Positions 17,713 through 26,796 of a DNA stretch of 42,272 nt are shown here, piece by piece. A program made the position numbers and the translations under genes. The stretch's first letter is position 1; every line of letters begins with the position of its first letter. The DNA lies in NCBI RefSeq assembly GCF_000827555.1, contig NZ_CDOI01000163.1, forward strand, positions 1 to 42,272. Reading direction: 5' to 3'. The notes beneath the pieces were generated by a model that saw nothing but the letters and a program-made list of their open reading frames with translations, had not been told where the DNA came from and ran no database searches. Origin of the DNA: Capnocytophaga canis. Lineage in GTDB: Bacteria; Bacteroidota; Bacteroidia; Flavobacteriales; Flavobacteriaceae.

Positions 17713-17913
17713 ATGAAAAGACCGATGGTTGAGTATGCTAAGTTAATTCTGTCAAAAGTAAGTTTTAATTCAGAGCTCTTCTGTAAGGAACTCAACAAAG
17801 CCTTAGACAAATTACTACCTTACGAACAAGAGGAGTTGAAAGTGTGGTTAGATAACTACACCAAAGACAAACCAGAATTGATTGATTGTGTGGTTTCTAT
17901 AAATAAAAAGTAG
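17713..17913 (+). CDS. Small conserved-looking hypothetical protein
   Basis: A 66-residue acidic-basic helical protein, not assigned to a family. The ATG at 17713 lies about 25 nt after the predicted transcription start; the longer frame from 17683 would begin inside the promoter. It has a good promoter before it and a strong terminator after it, so it is very likely expressed as a single-gene unit. The sequence (ELFCKELNKALDKLLPYEQEELKVWLDNY) predicts two or three helices and no membrane segment. Confidence 0.65.
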   Translation: MKRPMVEYAKLILSKVSFNSELFCKELNKALDKLLPYEQEELKVWLDNYTKDKPELIDCVVSINKK

Positions 17914-17932
17914 AATTTTAATTGTTAATCAG

Positions 17933-17966
17933 AAAAGGCTGTCCGAGAACTATCAGACAGCCTTTT
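17933..17966. terminator. Bidirectional terminator
   Basis: AAAAGGCTGTC (17933-17943) pairs perfectly with GACAGCCTTTT (17956-17966). It lies between the convergent small gene and hpt-adk. The stem begins with the same GCTGTCC word as hairpins at 23743 and 32315. Confidence 0.8.
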
Positions 17967-17971
17967 CGTTT

Positions 17972-19093
17972 TTATTTTTCCAGATTTTCAATAGCTTCGG
18001 AAAGTCGATTCGTGATTTCTTCGATACTTCCTATTCCATTGATGGCGTGGTATTTACCTTGCTTTTTGTAGAATTCAATCAGAGGAGCCGTTTTTTGATT
18101 GTACTCTACAAATCGATTTCTGATTTTACTTTCATCTTGATCATCGGTACGTCCGCTCACCTTTCCTCGCTCAACAAGGCGTTGGATAAGAATTTCGTCA
18201 TCTGCTTCTAATGCTAATGTTCCATGAATTTTAATTCCTTTGGAAGTTAAGAATGCATCTAAAGCCTCTGCTTGTGCAATGGTGCGGGGAAATCCGTCAA
18301 AAATAAAACCTTTCGCATCTGGATTGCTATCAATTTCTTGTTGTAACATCTGTATGGTTACCTCGTCGGGTACTAAATCTCCCTTGTCCATATACGATTG
18401 TGCTAGTTTGCCCAGTGGAGTTTCGTTTTTGATGTTGTATCGGAACAAGTCTCCAGTAGAGATGTGTACCAAATTGTATTTTTCTTTCAGGAAAGTAGCT
18501 TGTGTACCTTTTCCTGCTCCTGGTTTTCCAAATAAAACTAAATTTGTCATTGTCAAAGATGTGTTTAATTGATATACATGAGGTAAATTTCGTCCTAATT
18601 CGTCATAGTCAAGTCCGTAGCCAACGATAAATCGGTTGGGAATAGGCATACCAACGTAGTCTATTTTCAAGTTCTTTTTGTAGGCATCAGGTTTGAAGAA
18701 AAGTGTTGCAATGCGCAAAGATTTCACGCCTTTATTGTGGAAAATACGATAGATTTCTTCGAGTGTATTTCCTGTGTCGATAATATCTTCCAATACTACC
18801 ACATCGCGTCCTTCGACTGAAATATCCAAACCGATGAGTTCACGTACTTTCTCAGTAGAGTGCATTCCCTCGTAGGACGATAGTTTTACAAACGTTATTT
18901 CGCAATCTGCTTTGTAGTTACGTACAAAATCGGATGCAAACATAAATGCCCCGTTAAGCACAGAGACAAATACAGGAGTTGTATCTTCCATGTCTCGAGC
19001 TACTTCTGAAGTCATTCGTTGAATAATTTGCTGTATTTGAGCCGCATCAATGTAAGGTTCAAATGATTTGTCGTGTATTTTTATGATTTCCAT
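17972..19093 (-). CDS. Hypoxanthine phosphoribosyltransferase-adenylate kinase fusion
   Basis: A 373-residue two-domain enzyme. Residues 1-178 are a hypoxanthine/guanine phosphoribosyltransferase with the PRPP loop VVVLEDIIDTGNTLEEI (98-114). Residues 182-373 are a short-lid adenylate kinase with P-loop GKPGAGKGT (189-197), the GFPRT motif and GRTDDQDESKIRNR. Together they would salvage purine bases and balance AMP, ADP and ATP. The ATG at 19093 begins the HPRT domain. M182 (18548-18550) would start a free kinase if translated separately. Similar fusions occur in Flavobacteriia, so this is not an assembly error by itself. The promoter is CAAAAGTA (minus TACTTTTG) at 19118-19111. Confidence 0.93.
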   Translation of the reverse strand: MEIIKIHDKSFEPYIDAAQIQQIIQRMTSEVARDMEDTTPVFVSVLNGAFMFASDFVRNYKADCEITFVKLSSYEGMHSTEKVRELIGLDISVEGRDVVVLEDIIDTGNTLEEIYRIFHNKGVKSLRIATLFFKPDAYKKNLKIDYVGMPIPNRFIVGYGLDYDELGRNLPHVYQLNTSLTMTNLVLFGKPGAGKGTQATFLKEKYNLVHISTGDLFRYNIKNETPLGKLAQSYMDKGDLVPDEVTIQMLQQEIDSNPDAKGFIFDGFPRTIAQAEALDAFLTSKGIKIHGTLALEADDEILIQRLVERGKVSGRTDDQDESKIRNRFVEYNQKTAPLIEFYKKQGKYHAINGIGSIEEITNRLSEAIENLEK

Positions 19094-19110
19094 AGAAAAT
19101 AAATAAAAAA

Positions 19111-19140
19111 CAAAAGTACGAATTTTTCTCAAAAAAACAA
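19111..19140 (-). promoter_or_regulatory. Promoter of the hpt-adk fusion
   Basis: On the minus strand TTG (19140-19138), 19 bp, TACTTTTG (19118-19111), about 18 nt before the ATG. Confidence 0.55.
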
Positions 19141-19259
19141 TCGTTTTTAATCTTATCGCTGATTTTTTACATTAAGGGACTTGTTGTTAAAAGGTATTTC
19201 ATATTTCCGACTCTGTGTGTCTGTTTTTTTAGTTTTGTATGCTCTGTTTATTATGATAG

Positions 19260-21266
19260 TTATTGCGTTTTTCTGTCAGCATCGAACCTGAGCTGTTGTA
19301 TTTCGTTTTTACCGTCCAAGCTCACGAAAGCAAAATTAAAATGCCATTTCACTAAACGAACTTCTGGAGTTGAGAAATGCCCGATAGGGAGTTTCAATAG
19401 TATCTTGTTCCAACCTTTCTTAAGGATTACGGGAATAGGAGGGCGTACCTCAAAATTCTCGTTTCTCAATGGCGTTTCATTAGATTTTTGGGTGTGTGAT
19501 GACTGCCAATTAGGTGGGTGTATTTCAGAATTGTTTATCCAAACACGACTTTCTTTGTAGTCCCATTTTCCTTGTGGTGGAGGTAAATCTTTTTCTGACC
19601 TACTGTAATTCTGAGTGCTTATCCAAAGTCCCACTTTTTGTCTTTTAGGAGAGTATACGTGCGTATAGGCATATGCCGTATGATTCGGTAGAGGATTTTC
19701 GTACAATGACTTTACGATTTTTCCCCAAACATGTCTTAAGTAGATGCCTCCGCCGATTGTTTTTTGTGTGTAATAGGTTTTGCCTTGATGGGTATAGCTA
19801 TTCGACAGTTCTTTTTCAGGAGGAAAAGACCTTGTTAAATCACCTTCGTTTGGGAAAGGATCTGTGATGGTCCATTCCATGTGGGTTTGTTTTACGTAAG
19901 CAAAGGGTAGGTTGTTAAAATAGTTATTTTTATGCCACAGCATTCGGCGTTCGAAATCTGCAAAGGCTATGAAATTGAGATCTTTTTTTGATGATAGGAT
20001 TGTACCTTTGTTGTCAAAATATTCTGTGCCACCGCCTAACCAGGAGCGTTCTGCCAAGGCTAACATTGATGGGTAAAAATTGTTTTGAATCAGTATTTCC
20101 CGTTCATTAGGAATAAAGCGATCGTTCCATACAGCAAGTATACATCCTGCGTAGTTGTCACTTCCTTGGGTAACGTTTAGAATACGGCTGTTGTACAAAG
20201 CGATTATATCACCAAAAGCATCGAAGTGATTGAGATAGTGAAATCGAGAGTCAATCGCAGGGATGTCTTTTTGTACTTTTCCACGGTAGCTCCACAATTG
20301 AGTCATGTCAATATTGCCTGCTTTGTAGTTCCAACCAGGATTCCATGAGATTACTTTTTTACCTCGTTCACGAATGAATTGCACCATGTTGGGAACAAAG
20401 TTTGGATTTGTGAATTCCACCTCATCTGTGCCAATGTGAAAGTACGGCACATCGAAATAAGGTAGCATTTCATCCAAAAGTTCTTTCAAAATTTTCGTGC
20501 CTTCTTCTGATTGCATATCGTGGTTAAATGCTTTACGAAAGGCCAAACTATGCCCAGGCATGTCAATTTCAGGGATCAGTATCATATTGTGTTGTTTGCA
20601 AAATTCAACCAATTCTTTAGCTTCATCAAGAGTGTAAAACTGCCCGTGCGAACGCTCATAGCTGGAAAGATGGTTTAGAATGGGGTGTTTTTTACTTTCT
20701 AATCGCCACCCTTGGTTCTCAGTTAGGTGCCAGTGGAAAACGTTGATTTTGTATTGTGAAAGTATGGAAATTTCTTTTTTTAATTCTTCCAAAGAGATAA
20801 AAGTTCGCCCTACGTCTTGCATAAATCCACGAAAACGAAAAGCAGGGAAATCTAGTATATAGCAACCTTGAAATTCAGTTATATCTCCTTTATTTGTTGC
20901 CAGTTGTCGTAGAGTTTGCATAGCCCAGTACACCCCTTTTTCCGTGGTCGATTCGATTAGTATTTTGTCTTTGGAGATCGATAATGTATAAGCCTCTTCT
21001 TTGTTGACTCTAGCTTGAGGGATATCATTGACAAGCTTTACTTCAATGAGTTTGTTAGCCTTATCGGATGTAGTTCCTCCCATTTGTTTGATGAAATTTT
21101 GCCACTGTGTTTGCAAAACGGGTGTAGAAAGTCGTACTTTATGCAAAGAAAAAGATGAATTGTTAATCTCTATTAGCTGAGGCTTAGGTAGTAAGTGGTT
21201 AACACCCGAAATAGCATAGGAATAAAAAGTTAATAAGCAAATCAGGGATGTAAACATAAACTTCAT
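19260..21266 (-). CDS. Exported GH20 beta-N-acetylhexosaminidase
   Basis: A 668-residue enzyme that removes terminal beta-linked GlcNAc or GalNAc. The signal peptide is about residues 1-20. The GH20b-type N-terminal domain spans about 25-140. The TIM-barrel follows, with FHWHLTENQGWR (177-188) and the catalytic pair D281-E282 in HIGTDEVEF. The usual motif is HIGGDE, and T in place of the second G is a small deviation. The last 200 residues are an extra beta-rich region. It is divergent from malic enzyme, with -7 box TATCTTTG at 21309-21302. Together with GH92 this suggests degradation of host or diet glycoproteins. Confidence 0.92.
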   Translation of the reverse strand: MKFMFTSLICLLTFYSYAISGVNHLLPKPQLIEINNSSFSLHKVRLSTPVLQTQWQNFIKQMGGTTSDKANKLIEVKLVNDIPQARVNKEEAYTLSISKDKILIESTTEKGVYWAMQTLRQLATNKGDITEFQGCYILDFPAFRFRGFMQDVGRTFISLEELKKEISILSQYKINVFHWHLTENQGWRLESKKHPILNHLSSYERSHGQFYTLDEAKELVEFCKQHNMILIPEIDMPGHSLAFRKAFNHDMQSEEGTKILKELLDEMLPYFDVPYFHIGTDEVEFTNPNFVPNMVQFIRERGKKVISWNPGWNYKAGNIDMTQLWSYRGKVQKDIPAIDSRFHYLNHFDAFGDIIALYNSRILNVTQGSDNYAGCILAVWNDRFIPNEREILIQNNFYPSMLALAERSWLGGGTEYFDNKGTILSSKKDLNFIAFADFERRMLWHKNNYFNNLPFAYVKQTHMEWTITDPFPNEGDLTRSFPPEKELSNSYTHQGKTYYTQKTIGGGIYLRHVWGKIVKSLYENPLPNHTAYAYTHVYSPKRQKVGLWISTQNYSRSEKDLPPPQGKWDYKESRVWINNSEIHPPNWQSSHTQKSNETPLRNENFEVRPPIPVILKKGWNKILLKLPIGHFSTPEVRLVKWHFNFAFVSLDGKNEIQQLRFDADRKTQ

Positions 21267-21301
21267 AACATGGATTTTACAGGTACTTTATTATTTGATT
21301 A

Positions 21302-21309
21302 CAAAGATA
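21302..21309 (-). promoter_or_regulatory. -7 box of the GH20 gene
   Basis: TATCTTTG on the minus strand, about 36 nt before the ATG. No clear -33 box. Confidence 0.45.
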
Positions 21310-21370
21310 CATTTTTTAAAATTAAAAAAAGTTGAATTTTACCGTCTAATTCATATTTTCCTAAAAATTA

Positions 21371-21401
21371 TTGCTTATTATTTGAAAACATTCTACTTTT
21401 G
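21371..21401 (+). promoter_or_regulatory. Promoter of malic enzyme
   Basis: TTG (21371-21373), 20 bp, TACTTTTG (21394-21401). It overlaps the first codons of the longest frame and thereby supports the ATG at 21438. Confidence 0.6.
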
Positions 21402-21437
21402 CGGATAGTTTTATTGATTTATTATTATAACATAAAC

Positions 21438-23720
21438 ATGAAAGATAACAGAAAAAAACAAGAGGCGTTGGACTATCATCAGTTCCCCAAACCTGGAAAA
21501 ATAGCCATTGTACCTACTAAAAAATATGCTTCGCAACACGATTTGTCATTAGCATATTCCCCAGGTGTAGCAGAACCTTGTTTGGAAATTGCTAAGGATA
21601 AACAAAACGTATATAAATATACTTCAAAAAGTAATTTAGTTGCCGTGATTTCCAATGGAACTGCTGTGTTAGGTCTGGGGGACATTGGCCCTGAGGCCTC
21701 CAAACCTGTAATGGAAGGTAAAGGTTTGTTATTCAAGATTTTTGCTGACATTGATGTATTTGACATAGAAGTAGATGCTACTGATATTGACAAATTCGTG
21801 GAAACGGTCAAAGCCATTGCCCCTACGTTTGGAGGTATTAATTTGGAGGATATTAAAGCTCCTGAGGCTTTCGAAATTGAACGCCGACTGAAAGAGGAAC
21901 TTGATATTCCGGTAATGCACGACGACCAACATGGAACAGCTATCATATCTGCAGCAGCCTTAAAAAACGCTTTAGAAATTGTTAAAAAAGATATTCATCA
22001 AGTAAAGATTGTAGTCAATGGAGCGGGAGCAGCAGCCATTTCGTGTACCAGACTTTACATTGCTTTAGGAGCAAATCCTAAAAACATTGTGATGTGTGAC
22101 AGTAAAGGTGTTATCCGTAAGGATAGTCCTAATCTGACAGAGCAAAAGGCAGAATTTGCTACGGATAGAAATATCCACACCTTGGAAGAAGCAATGAAAG
22201 ATTCAGACGTATTTATCGGATTATCAAAAGGAAATGTAGTGAGTCCAGAAATGTTGTTGTCAATGGCAAAAGATCCTATTGTATTTGCCATGGCGAATCC
22301 TGTTCCTGAAATTGACTATCAATTAGCAGTGAATACGCGTCAAGACATTCTGATGGCAACGGGACGCTCTGACTTTCCCAACCAAGTGAATAATGTGTTA
22401 GGATTTCCGTTTATTTTCAGAGGGGCTTTGGACGTACGTGCCACCAAAATCAACGAGGAAATGAAATTGGCGGCTGTTCATGCTCTGGCAGATATGGCAA
22501 AGAAAACGGTTCCCGATCAAGTGTCGCTAGTTTATGGCAATGAAAACCTTTCTTTTGGACGTAATTATATCATTCCTAAGCCTTTCGATTATCGATTGAT
22601 TTACGAAATTCCACCAGCGGTGGCTAAAGCGGCAATCGAATCAGGAGTGGCACTAAAACCAATTACGGACTGGGATGCTTATCGTGAGGAACTTATCGAA
22701 CGTTCAGGTAAAGGTAGTAAGGAAATCAGATTATTACAAGACCGAGCCAAACGAAATCCAAAACGAGTGGTATTTCCTGAAGCCGACCATATTGAAGTGT
22801 TGAAAACTGCCCAACGGTTGTATGAAGACGGCATTGGAATTCCGATTCTTTTAGGAAGAAAAGAAATCATTACCGAACTCAAAGAAGAAGTTGGCTTTAC
22901 TGCTGATGTAATGATTATTGACCCTAAAACAGATACTGAAAAATCAAGGAGAGAGGCCTTTTCAGAAGTCTATTGGCAAAAACATCAGCGACGTGGCGTT
23001 ACTTTGGTTAGTGCAGAACGATTAATGCGTGAACGCAACTACTTTGGTGCAATGATGGTCAATACAGGGGAGGCTGACGCAATGATAACGGGCTATTCTC
23101 GATCGTATCCATCGGCTATTCGTCCAATTTTAGAACTTGTAGAGAAAGAGGAAGGAGTGAAACGCATTGCTGCAACCAGTATTATGATGACTCAACAAGG
23201 GCCTTTGTTTATTTCTGATGCAACTATTAATGTTGATCCTTCCGCTGAAGACTTGGCCAATATCACTTTAATGACTGCAAAGGCTGTGAAAATGTTTGGT
23301 ATAGAGCCTTCAATCGCTATGCTTTCTTATTCAAATTTCGGATCTGCCAGTTCAAAAAGTACACAAAAAGTACGTGAGGCAGTAGCTTATTTACATAAAA
23401 ATCATCCCGATTTGGTTGTTGATGGAGAAATTCAGGCCGATTTTGCTATCAATCCAGAGAAGTTAGCTAAATCGTTCCCCTTTTCAAAACTAAACAATGG
23501 AAAAGGAGCTAACGTGTTGATATTCCCAAACTTGGAGTCAGCTAATATTGTTTATAAAATGCTGAAAGAAATACAACGGTTGGATACCGTTGGGCCTATC
23601 GTTTTAGGTCTTAGTAAACCGATTCACGTAACTACTTTGGGCTCAAGCGTTGATGAAATGGTCAATTTAGCAACTTTGGCCGTGGTTGATGCACAAGAAC
23701 GAGAACTCCGAAAGAAATAA
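21438..23720 (+). CDS. maeB: NADP-dependent malic enzyme (MaeB type)
   Basis: A 760-residue enzyme that decarboxylates malate to pyruvate and yields NADPH. The malic domain occupies about 1-430, with SLAYSPGVAEPC, the metal-binding MHDDQHGTA and the NAD(P) fold around VVNGAGAAAISC. The C-terminal 330 residues form a phosphotransacetylase-like domain (KNPKRVVFPEADH; MITGYSRSYPSAIRP), which in MaeB proteins is regulatory and binds acetyl-CoA. The ATG at 21438 is chosen because the frame's earlier start overlaps the promoter. It is followed by a MITE-like hairpin. Confidence 0.95.
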   Translation: MKDNRKKQEALDYHQFPKPGKIAIVPTKKYASQHDLSLAYSPGVAEPCLEIAKDKQNVYKYTSKSNLVAVISNGTAVLGLGDIGPEASKPVMEGKGLLFKIFADIDVFDIEVDATDIDKFVETVKAIAPTFGGINLEDIKAPEAFEIERRLKEELDIPVMHDDQHGTAIISAAALKNALEIVKKDIHQVKIVVNGAGAAAISCTRLYIALGANPKNIVMCDSKGVIRKDSPNLTEQKAEFATDRNIHTLEEAMKDSDVFIGLSKGNVVSPEMLLSMAKDPIVFAMANPVPEIDYQLAVNTRQDILMATGRSDFPNQVNNVLGFPFIFRGALDVRATKINEEMKLAAVHALADMAKKTVPDQVSLVYGNENLSFGRNYIIPKPFDYRLIYEIPPAVAKAAIESGVALKPITDWDAYREELIERSGKGSKEIRLLQDRAKRNPKRVVFPEADHIEVLKTAQRLYEDGIGIPILLGRKEIITELKEEVGFTADVMIIDPKTDTEKSRREAFSEVYWQKHQRRGVTLVSAERLMRERNYFGAMMVNTGEADAMITGYSRSYPSAIRPILELVEKEEGVKRIAATSIMMTQQGPLFISDATINVDPSAEDLANITLMTAKAVKMFGIEPSIAMLSYSNFGSASSKSTQKVREAVAYLHKNHPDLVVDGEIQADFAINPEKLAKSFPFSKLNNGKGANVLIFPNLESANIVYKMLKEIQRLDTVGPIVLGLSKPIHVTTLGSSVDEMVNLATLAVVDAQERELRKK

Positions 23721-24092
23721 TTTCTCACATATAAGACTTGAAGCTGTCCGAAAAGGGTTGTTTTTAGCAAAATATTAAAAATAAAATACTTATTTTCAAT
23801 GGATTAAGTTTTGTGAAATTGCTAAAATTTGACTTTTTGGACAGCCTCAGTTTTTTTGAGTAAAAATCTATGTGTCAATAGGATTCCAGTTCCCGCAGTC
23901 AAAAGATGAGTTTAAATAAATACTTGATTAAAGTAAATTAGCACAAAGATTAGTTATCAACATGAAAAGGAAAAGTTGAATCTGATTATATCGTAAGACG
24001 CTCAGATGTGTGATTCTACGAAATATTGAAAACTCAAGAACCAAACAAATCAGATAAATCGTTCTTCAGTCCAGAATCAATCTTAGCGAGAA
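23721..24092. other. Gene-free region after malic enzyme
   Basis: About 370 bases. The left third is a MITE-like inverted-repeat element. The rest has one weak coding-like stretch interrupted by a stop (about 23970-24090), which I cannot identify. Confidence 0.5.
23743..23845. mobile_element. MITE-like 103-bp element with 12-bp terminal inverted repeats
   Basis: GCTGTCCGAAAA (23743-23754) faces TTTTTGGACAGC (23834-23845), 11 of 12 complementary. A second inner pair, TTTTAGCAA and TTGCTAAAA, extends the arms to about 27 bp. The interior is AT-rich and non-coding. Ends of the form GGCTGTCC occur on insertion sequences, so this is probably a non-autonomous remnant that may also act as terminator. 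Confidence 0.55.
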
Positions 24093-24857
24093 TTACTCAT
24101 CCCATTTTTCCAAACGCAAACTATTTCCATCAAATACAGCATAAGTGAAGTGATGAATCCAATCACCTGTGTTGACGTAAGTTGCTTTATCATTAAGATG
24201 AATTTGCATAGGTAAGTGGCGATGTCCGAAAAGAAAATAGTCGTAGTCTTGGGTTTCTAATTTACGTTTGCAGTATAACACCAGCCATTCTCTGTCTTCT
24301 CCTAAAAATTTGACATCTTCATTCCCCGAAATTAATTTATTTTTAACAGACATATGCTGAGCTAATCGCACTCCAAAATCAGGGTGTAACCATCGGAAAA
24401 ACCACTTGGCAACAGGATTCGTGAACACTTTTTTCATACGTTTGAATCCCTTGTCTCCAGGTCCCAATCCATCACCATGTCCTACAAAAAAACGTTTCCC
24501 ATTGGCGGTAAAACTTAAAGGTTTGTGAAAGACAGGTATTCCTAATTCATTTTGAAAATAATCTTCCATCCAAAGGTCATGATTGCCCACGAAAAAATAA
24601 ATAGGAATGCCACTGTCACTTAACTCGGCTAATTTCCCCAAAGTACGGACGAATCCCTTTGGAACCACTGTTTCATATTCAAACCAAAAATCAAAAAGGT
24701 CTCCCAAGAGAAAGATAGCTCCTGCATCGGTTTTGATTCGGTCAAGCCATTGGACGAAACGTTTTTCACGTGGACGACTTGCTACAAAATTAGGTGCTCC
24801 TAAGTGATTATCCGATGCAAAGTATATTTTTTTATCACCTGCTAATGAGATTTCCAT
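24093..24857 (-). CDS. lpxH: UDP-2,3-diacylglucosamine pyrophosphatase
   Basis: A 254-residue metallophosphoesterase that makes lipid X in lipid A synthesis, peripheral to the inner membrane. All metal motifs are present: SDNHLG near residue 15 (the usual SDLHL with N for L), GDLFDFWF (51-58 region), GNHDLW, HGDG and the C-terminal FGHRHLP. Length is typical. It is followed upstream by queD on the same strand with a 12-nt gap, so the two are cotranscribed. The LpxH assignment over other UDP-DAGDP phosphatases rests on these motifs. Confidence 0.9.
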   Translation of the reverse strand: MEISLAGDKKIYFASDNHLGAPNFVASRPREKRFVQWLDRIKTDAGAIFLLGDLFDFWFEYETVVPKGFVRTLGKLAELSDSGIPIYFFVGNHDLWMEDYFQNELGIPVFHKPLSFTANGKRFFVGHGDGLGPGDKGFKRMKKVFTNPVAKWFFRWLHPDFGVRLAQHMSVKNKLISGNEDVKFLGEDREWLVLYCKRKLETQDYDYFLFGHRHLPMQIHLNDKATYVNTGDWIHHFTYAVFDGNSLRLEKWDE

Positions 24858-24869
24858 AGCGAAGAAATT

Positions 24870-25322
24870 TTACAAATTGTCGTTAGCAAACCATTCAGCA
24901 TACGAACTCTCCGTTTCCTGTAAACGCAACGAAAACAGCGTAACATTACTTGGCAAATGTTTTTTGATACGTTCTGCAAAATCGACAACCAAATTTTCAC
25001 TTGTAGGTTGATAATCTACAGTTATTATATGGTGTTCTTTATCTATAAGTTCTTGAGCAAGAGTTAAATGAGGAGAATTTCCATTAAAAACCATGGCGTG
25101 ATCAAATACATCGATAATCTCTCGTTTTACAATTTTTTTCAAATCGCCAAAGTCAATAACCATTCCAAATTTCACATCGGATGGATTAGTAATAGGTTCT
25201 CCAATAACAGTAACGTGGAGTTTGTAGCTATGTCCATGCAGGTTTTTACATTTGCCATCATAGCCATAAAGAGCATGTCCAGCTTCAAAGTCAAACTTTT
25301 TGGTGATTCGTATTTTTGCCAT
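24870..25322 (-). CDS. queD: 6-carboxytetrahydropterin synthase-like (QueD/PTPS family)
   Basis: A 150-residue T-fold enzyme. The zinc ligands are H16 (FEAGHAL) and H29/H31 (NLHGHSY), with the catalytic cysteine C25 just before. The family turns dihydroneopterin triphosphate into 6-carboxytetrahydropterin for queuosine synthesis. The ATG at 25322 is preferred; the frame's earlier start lies upstream of the promoter (TATTTTTG, 25351-25344). First gene of a two-gene unit with lpxH; the pairing has no obvious biochemical meaning. Confidence 0.9.
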   Translation of the reverse strand: MAKIRITKKFDFEAGHALYGYDGKCKNLHGHSYKLHVTVIGEPITNPSDVKFGMVIDFGDLKKIVKREIIDVFDHAMVFNGNSPHLTLAQELIDKEHHIITVDYQPTSENLVVDFAERIKKHLPSNVTLFSLRLQETESSYAEWFANDNL

Positions 25323-25343
25323 TATTTGATTAATTTTAGTACG

Positions 25344-25373
25344 CAAAAATACGCAAGTTTTAGCGATATACAA
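25344..25373 (-). promoter_or_regulatory. Promoter of queD-lpxH
   Basis: On the minus strand TTG (25373-25371), 19 bp, TATTTTTG (25351-25344), 22 nt before the ATG. Confidence 0.55.
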
Positions 25374-25463
25374 TCAAATTTGCTGTAAAATGTAATATCA
25401 ATTCAGTATCCGTTCAAGCAATCAAATGCAGTTTTTGGAATCATTGAAAAGTATCTAGTATCT

Positions 25464-26705
25464 TTACATTTCTTTTTGTAAATGAATTACGCGTTGATAA
25501 AGTGTTGGATGTGAATAATTTAAAAACACGTTCCATGAATGTGGAGTCAGATTACTAAGGCTGTTACGAGACAATTTTTTCAAAGCAGTGACCAAGTGCT
25601 CTGCCGTACCCATAGTCGTTTTGGCGTATTCATCTGCTTGATATTCGAATTTTCGAGATATGTAGTTAGAAATCAAACCCGTAACTGTTGAAATAGGGCT
25701 GTAAAGCAATCCAAAAGCTAACAAACCGACATGGAAACTATGCGTTTGCACTCCTAAAGCTTCCGAAAAAATAGAATTTTCAATAGCTAAAGACAACACG
25801 TAAAGCGTTACCCCTGTTAGAATTGTCGATTCTAATATATTGAAAAGAATGTGTTTATGTTTGTAATGTCCAACTTCATGAGCTAAAACAGCAACAATTT
25901 CATCTGTAGTAAGGTCTTTGATGAGAGTGTCGTAAAGAGTGATTTGTTTTGTCTTTCCGAACCCTGAGAAATAAGCATTTGCTTTGGTCGAACGTTTTGA
26001 ACCGTCAATCACATAGATGCTTTTCAGCTGAAAACCAACCTTTTTTGCATATTCTTCAATGGCATCACGCAATTCACCCGCCTCCAAGGGGGTCTGTTTG
26101 TTGAACAAAGGGACTATCAATCGAGTATATAGAAACGCCATCGCTACCGAAAAACCACTGACTAACAACCAAGTATAAATCCAAAAATATGTACCCACCC
26201 AAAGGTAAAACCACACCACTAAAGCCAATATCCCTCCGCCAATAAATAGAGTCAGAGCCTGTCCCTTCAAAAAGTCCGTAAAAAATAAGGTACGTGTGCT
26301 TTTATTAAAGCCATACTTTTCTTCAATAACAAAGGTAGCATAATACTCAAATGGCAAAGCTATTAAGTTGCTAATCAGCATCAGTATTCCGAAAAACAAT
26401 AAAGAAATAACTATTTCATTTTCAAAATATTGACGTAGAAAACCATCTAAAAAGGCAAAACCATCAAGACTCAAAACCACCAAAGTCAGAGCAAACGACA
26501 ACCACGAGGAAAAGGTTGAAAAACGATGTCCCTCAAACTTGTAGTTTTGCGATTTTTCGTATGATTTAGTGTCATAAACATCCGCTAACACCTCTGGAAT
26601 CGGATCTCTAAATTTTCGAGCATTTAATGTTGAAATCCATTCGTCTAACAAATGTTCGGCAATAAATATAGCCAGTATTAGATAAAATAAGGTTGTAGCG
26701 TCCAT
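25464..26705 (-). CDS. M48 (Ste24/CAAX-protease type) membrane metallopeptidase
   Basis: A 413-residue multi-pass zinc protease. The Ste24-type N-terminal membrane domain covers about 1-200. The active site HEVGH is at residues 276-280, and the third ligand glutamate lies in RKFEYQADEYA about 60 residues later. Bacterial homologues act in membrane-protein quality control rather than CAAX processing, as far as known. Single gene, -7 box TACTTTTG at 26733-26726. Confidence 0.92.
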   Translation of the reverse strand: MDATTLFYLILAIFIAEHLLDEWISTLNARKFRDPIPEVLADVYDTKSYEKSQNYKFEGHRFSTFSSWLSFALTLVVLSLDGFAFLDGFLRQYFENEIVISLLFFGILMLISNLIALPFEYYATFVIEEKYGFNKSTRTLFFTDFLKGQALTLFIGGGILALVVWFYLWVGTYFWIYTWLLVSGFSVAMAFLYTRLIVPLFNKQTPLEAGELRDAIEEYAKKVGFQLKSIYVIDGSKRSTKANAYFSGFGKTKQITLYDTLIKDLTTDEIVAVLAHEVGHYKHKHILFNILESTILTGVTLYVLSLAIENSIFSEALGVQTHSFHVGLLAFGLLYSPISTVTGLISNYISRKFEYQADEYAKTTMGTAEHLVTALKKLSRNSLSNLTPHSWNVFLNYSHPTLYQRVIHLQKEM

Positions 26706-26725
26706 TTTTGATATATTTTGAGGAG

Positions 26726-26733
26726 CAAAAGTA
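26726..26733 (-). promoter_or_regulatory. -7 box of the M48 protease gene
   Basis: TACTTTTG on the minus strand, about 20 nt before the ATG at 26705. Confidence 0.45.
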
Positions 26734-26796
26734 CGGATTTTCTCCGAATAAGTTCTATTTGAAAGAAATGTCTAACTTATTAACCCCAAAATTAAA

